From contig DYNF01000045.1 in assembly GCA_020721205.1 (NCBI GenBank), forward strand, positions 1-33,301: DNA of 33,301 nt. The letters run 5' to 3'. The notes under the pieces are model-generated. The model worked only from the letters and a program-made list of their open reading frames with translations. It ran no database searches and was not told the origin of the DNA. Source of the DNA: Prochloron sp. SulCav_FS08_3_32_3330 (lineage in GTDB: Bacteria > Cyanobacteriota > Cyanobacteriia > Cyanobacteriales > DYNF01). A program made the translations under genes and the position numbers. The stretch's first letter is position 1; the number at the start of each line of letters is the position of its first letter. Positions 30,519 through 33,301 of the stretch are shown piece after piece.

Positions 30519-31895
30519 ATGTCAACTCAAACTAATGCTTCTATTTCTGATATTTTAATTACACAAAAAGAATTTTTTGCGACGGGAAAAACTAAAGATA
30601 TTAATTTTAGAATTGCCCAATTAAAAAAATTAAAACAAATTATTCTTAATCATCAAAACGATATTTTACAAGCCTTAAAAGCTGACTTAAATAAACCGGA
30701 AGTTGAAGGTTTTTTTGAAATATTAGTAACTCAAGATATTGATTATGCTTTAAAACATATTAAGTCTTGGGTTAAATCGAAAAAAGTTAAAACTCCTCTT
30801 AATGTTTTTCCTGCTTCTGGTTACATTATACCCGAACCTTTAGGTAATATTTTAATTATTTCTCCTTGGAATTATCCTTTTTCTTTAGCAATTTCTCCTT
30901 TAATCGGTGCAATTTCGGCGGGAAATTGTACGATGATTAAACCTTCGGAAATAGCCCCTAATACTTCTAAAATTCTTAATCAATTAATTAAGGAAAATTT
31001 TGAACAAAATTATATCGCTGTAATCGAGGGAGGAGTGGAAACAAGTCAAGCTTTATTGACAGAAAAATTTGATCATATTTTCTTTACTGGTGGCACAAAA
31101 ATTGGTAAAATTGTGATGGAAGCGGCGGCGAAACATTTGACTCCTGTTACTTTAGAATTAGGGGGCAAAAGTCCTTGTATTGTTGATATAGATATTAATT
31201 TAAAAGAAACTGCTAAAAGGATTACATGGGGTAAATTTATTAATTCTGGTCAAACTTGTATCGCTCCTGATTATTTATTAGTAAATCGAAAAATTAAACA
31301 AGAATTGATTACAGAAATTAAACAATGTATTCTTAATTTTTATGGCGAAAATCCTGAAGCAAGTCCCGATTATGCCCGAATTATTAATCAAAAACAATTT
31401 GATAGATTAACTAATTTATGGCAAAATGAAACTATTATTTATGGTGGAAAAACTAATCCTCAAACTAATTTTATTTCCCCTACTTTATTAGATAATATCA
31501 ATCCTGATTCTCCTATTATGCAGGAGGAAATATTTGGTCCGATTTTACCTATTTTAGATTATGATAATTTAGAGGAAGTAATTACCTTTATTAATCAACG
31601 TCCTAAACCTTTAGCTTTATACATATTTTCTAATAATAAATATCTACAGGAAAAAATCCTAAATTCCACATCTTCGGGGGGAGTTTGTATTAATGATACT
31701 ATTTGGCAAGTCGCTATTCCTGAGTTATCTTTTGGCGGTGTAGGGGATAGCGGGATCGGTGCTTATCACGGAAAAGCGAGTTTTGATCTATTTTCTCATC
31801 ATAAAAGTGTGTTGAAAAAATCATTTTTATTGGAATTTAATTGGCGTTATGCACCCTATCAAGATAAAATTGAACAAATGAAAAAAATGTTATAA
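30519..31895 (+). CDS. Aldehyde dehydrogenase, class 3-like
   Basis: This family oxidises aldehydes to acids with NAD(P). The 458 residues lack the long N-terminus of class 1/2 enzymes and fit the shorter class 3 group. The catalytic residues are present: N118 (SPWNYP), E213 (TLELGGKSP) and C247 (NSGQTCIAPDY); the cofactor loop is FFTGGTKIGK. The C-terminal hydrophobic hairpin of microsomal fatty-aldehyde enzymes is not obvious. Cyanobacterial relatives (AldE-like) act on fatty or apocarotenal aldehydes; substrate is not assigned here. It is monocistronic, 116 bases before the CBS-CP12 gene on the same strand. Confidence 0.92.
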   Translation: MSTQTNASISDILITQKEFFATGKTKDINFRIAQLKKLKQIILNHQNDILQALKADLNKPEVEGFFEILVTQDIDYALKHIKSWVKSKKVKTPLNVFPASGYIIPEPLGNILIISPWNYPFSLAISPLIGAISAGNCTMIKPSEIAPNTSKILNQLIKENFEQNYIAVIEGGVETSQALLTEKFDHIFFTGGTKIGKIVMEAAAKHLTPVTLELGGKSPCIVDIDINLKETAKRITWGKFINSGQTCIAPDYLLVNRKIKQELITEIKQCILNFYGENPEASPDYARIINQKQFDRLTNLWQNETIIYGGKTNPQTNFISPTLLDNINPDSPIMQEEIFGPILPILDYDNLEEVITFINQRPKPLALYIFSNNKYLQEKILNSTSSGGVCINDTIWQVAIPELSFGGVGDSGIGAYHGKASFDLFSHHKSVLKKSFLLEFNWRYAPYQDKIEQMKKML

Positions 31896-31933
31896 ATTAG
31901 ATAGTCATTTTTAACAAAATTTATCTTAATTTT

Positions 31934-31965
31934 TTGACAAAAAATGATCTATCTTCTGCTAAAAT
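31934..31965 (+). promoter_or_regulatory. Candidate promoter of the CBS-CP12 gene
   Basis: TTGACA (31934-31939) and an extended -10, TGCTAAAAT (31957-31965), are separated by 20 bases between hexamers, which is long, but the TGn extension may compensate. The site lies 47 bases before the chosen ATG. Confidence 0.4.
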
Positions 31966-32011
31966 AATATCAAAACTAATAACAACAATTAAAAAGAGAG
32001 AACAAAAAATT

Positions 32012-32623
32012 ATGAAAGCTGAACAAATTATGACTAAAGATGTGGTCACTATTCGTGGCTCGGCAACGGTAGCTGAGGCGGTAAAACTCTTAAAAGAGAA
32101 AAATTTAAGAGCTTTAATCGTGGATCGTCGTCATGATGAAGATGCTTATGGGATTGTAACGGAAACTGATATTGTTTATAAAGTTACCGCTTTTGGCAAA
32201 GATCCTAAACAAATTCGAGTCTATGAAATTATGACTAAACCTTGTATTCTAGTCAACCCGGAGTTAAGTGTAGAGTATGTTGCTCGTTTATTTGCTAATA
32301 CAGGAATCCGTCGCGCTCCTGTGATTAAAAATTCACTTTTAGGGATTATTTCTGTTAGTGATATCTTAAGAAAAAGTAATTTTGTGGAAGCACCAAAATC
32401 CTTAATTTTAGAGCAAGAATTGGAAAAATCCAGAGATGAAGCTCGGAAAATTTGTGCGGAAAAAGGAGCTTCTTCCCGGGAATGTGCTTCTGCTTGGGAT
32501 ATAGTAGAAGAATTACAAGCAGAATTAGCTCATCAAAAAGCACAAAAACCGGAAAAAAATTACTTTGAAGAATATTGTGAAGAAAATCCTTCTGCTTTAG
32601 AAGCGAGAATGTATGATAGTTAA
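32012..32623 (+). CDS. CBS-CP12 fusion protein
   Basis: CP12 is a small redox switch that ties GAPDH and phosphoribulokinase together in the dark; CBS pairs bind adenylates. The chosen start (ATG at 32012, with AAAGAGAG upstream) gives 203 residues beginning MKAEQIMTKDVVTIRGS; an ATG-like start at 31934 would put the likely promoter inside the gene. Two CBS motifs fill residues 1-125. CP12 follows (133-203): the N-terminal cysteine pair C148/C158, AWDIVEEL (161-168), and the tail YCEENPSALEARMYDS. In the tail, C189 is present but the usual partner nine residues on is A198, so the C-terminal disulfide cannot form. Such fusions are known in cyanobacteria. Confidence 0.92.
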   Translation: MKAEQIMTKDVVTIRGSATVAEAVKLLKEKNLRALIVDRRHDEDAYGIVTETDIVYKVTAFGKDPKQIRVYEIMTKPCILVNPELSVEYVARLFANTGIRRAPVIKNSLLGIISVSDILRKSNFVEAPKSLILEQELEKSRDEARKICAEKGASSRECASAWDIVEELQAELAHQKAQKPEKNYFEEYCEENPSALEARMYDS

Positions 32624-32658
32624 ATTTTAGATCTGATTAAATTATAAAGATTTAATCT

Positions 32659-32749
32659 GGCGTTGCTGAATGGAGGTATGATTTAAAAATATTTCTTTGC
32701 GCCTTTGCGTCTTTGCGAGATTTGATCATACCTTAATTTATGCAACGCC
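32659..32749. repeat. MITE-like nested inverted repeat
   Basis: The ends GGCGTTGC (32659-32666) and GCAACGCC (32742-32749) are perfectly complementary, as is an inner pair GGTATGAT (32675-32682) and ATCATACC (32725-32732). The middle holds three CTTTGCG copies. It encodes nothing. The form is that of a non-autonomous mobile element about 91 bases long; no flanking target duplication was confirmed. Confidence 0.7.
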
Positions 32750-32757
32750 TAATAGGA

Positions 32758-33159
32758 TTAAATCCCTAATTTTAAATATTTTTTGATTAATAAAATAGCG
32801 ACTAAATCATCTATGGGGCGTGGGGGTATTCTTAAGCCTTGGGGGATTAATTTTTTTAAGCCTTTTGCTGGATACATTTGCCAATAAAGATCCCTAGCTT
32901 CTAAACTACTATTTCTTTCATCTATCATAATAATTGAAATCTCAGGAGTTAAATTTTCCTGTAGTTGTTTTTTCCATTTTTTAGAAGTAGTTTGATCTCC
33001 CATAATTAAGGTTTGAATTTGATATTTTTCCCTTAATAATTTTATCGTAGAAATAGCCTGATCCGATCGCACTACTTGATGAGTTAAAATCGTCTGTTCC
33101 TCTGTCATGATGGCAACTCCACATTTATCTTTTCCGGGATCAAATCCTAATATATTCAT
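32758..33159 (-). CDS. RNase H-fold (YqgF/RuvX-like) protein
   Basis: The 133-residue protein has the RuvC/YqgF-type start ILGFDPGKDKCGVAI with D7, a central IQTLIMGDQTTSKKW strand-loop, IIMIDERNSSLEARDLYW and a C-terminal RPIDDLVAILLIKKYL. The acidic residues D7, E81 and D119 or D120 are candidate metal ligands. YqgF itself processes 16S rRNA ends; this version differs in sequence and is more like a cyanobacterial side group, so its substrate is not assigned. It is monocistronic and convergent with the CBS-CP12 gene, with the MITE-like element between. Confidence 0.8.
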   Translation of the reverse strand: MNILGFDPGKDKCGVAIMTEEQTILTHQVVRSDQAISTIKLLREKYQIQTLIMGDQTTSKKWKKQLQENLTPEISIIMIDERNSSLEARDLYWQMYPAKGLKKLIPQGLRIPPRPIDDLVAILLIKKYLKLGI

Positions 33160-33204
33160 ATATTTTTATTGATTATTAAGTAGATAAGTATAATTATTTA
33201 TAAC

Positions 33205-33301
33205 CAAAGGAAAAGTTCGTAGTTGGGCTTTAGCCCATCTCCGCAGGGCAGGGCGTTTTCATTCTTTTTTTTTCAACGGGTTAAAACCCGTTGCTACCCA
33301 A
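33205..33301. repeat. Mosaic of three repeat modules, running off the right edge
   Basis: GTTCGTAGTTGGGCTTTAGC (33215-33234) is one arm of the 9603/22228 hairpin family. GGCAGGGCGTTTTCATTC (33246-33263) matches the lead-in to the tandem array at 2651-2668. The last part, CAACGGGTTAAAACCCGTTG (33274-33293) and CTACCCA, is the end of the multi-hairpin element in the opposite orientation to copies A and B. Confidence 0.8.

Noticed and set aside
31934-32011. 26-residue N-terminal extension of the CBS-CP12 protein
   Set aside because: It would run across a TTGACA and an extended -10 box, and the family starts at the ATG at 32012, which has its own AG-rich site.

Overview
This window looks like a chromosomal piece of a unicellular, low-GC cyanobacterium. 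The evidence is the HIP1 octamer GCGATCGC (for example at 6411, 10445, 10464, 14490 and 27574) and a gene set typical of cyanobacteria: a CruA-type lycopene cyclase, Ycf45, a Ycf52-type acetyltransferase, LdpA, a CBS-CP12 protein and a COP23 domain. The AT-rich, short-palindrome-rich intergenic DNA recalls Geminocystis/Cyanobacterium-like genomes; that placement is inference.

Layout. 1-408: left-edge fragment of a single-pass membrane protein (minus). 585-2621: CruA-type cyclase. 2664-2978: nested tandem-repeat array that runs into the stop codon of ppk (2975-5140, minus). 5355-5737: DUF6888/DUF6887-type small gene pair. 5913-6925: purS-purQ (minus), divergent from a Zur-like Fur regulator (7112-7501). 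7557-8212: PIN toxin and antitoxin. 8404-11106: methyltransferase, hspA, acetyltransferase. 11110-13503: D27-like protein, Uma2-type and Rpn-type PD-(D/E)XK proteins. 13556-19236: pheS, MscS-type channel, gnd, MFS transporter. 19276-19758: DUF6575-like gene broken by one in-frame TAA. 20019-24172: trpD, rnc, ycf45. 24299-26544: accessory patch with a protease-COP23 fusion, a BrnT-like toxin stub with its antitoxin, and a HepT/MntA pair. 26588-33159: ldpA, FHA-FHA-ABC transporter, aldehyde dehydrogenase, CBS-CP12 and an RNase H-fold (YqgF-like) protein.

The genes are mostly single housekeeping units rather than one large pathway. Themes are carotenoid chemistry (CruA, D27-like), redox, light and clock signalling (LdpA, COP23 domain, CBS-CP12), central carbon and phosphate metabolism (gnd, ppk), and three toxin-antitoxin loci, one of them decayed.

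The most unusual content is between the genes. There are at least four families of dispersed palindromic elements: a ~150-bp multi-hairpin element with paired compensatory changes between copies, a 16-bp-arm inverted repeat, a GTTCGTTGTTGGGCTTTAGC hairpin, and a MITE-like GGCGTTGC element. There is also a set of 7-bp repeats present in exactly four copies that abut start or stop codons (purQ, purS, pheS, gnd), a seven-unit nested array at ppk, and a fresh 106-bp tandem duplication that copied the last codons of ycf45 with its terminator hairpin. No tRNA, rRNA, CRISPR array or intact insertion sequence was seen.
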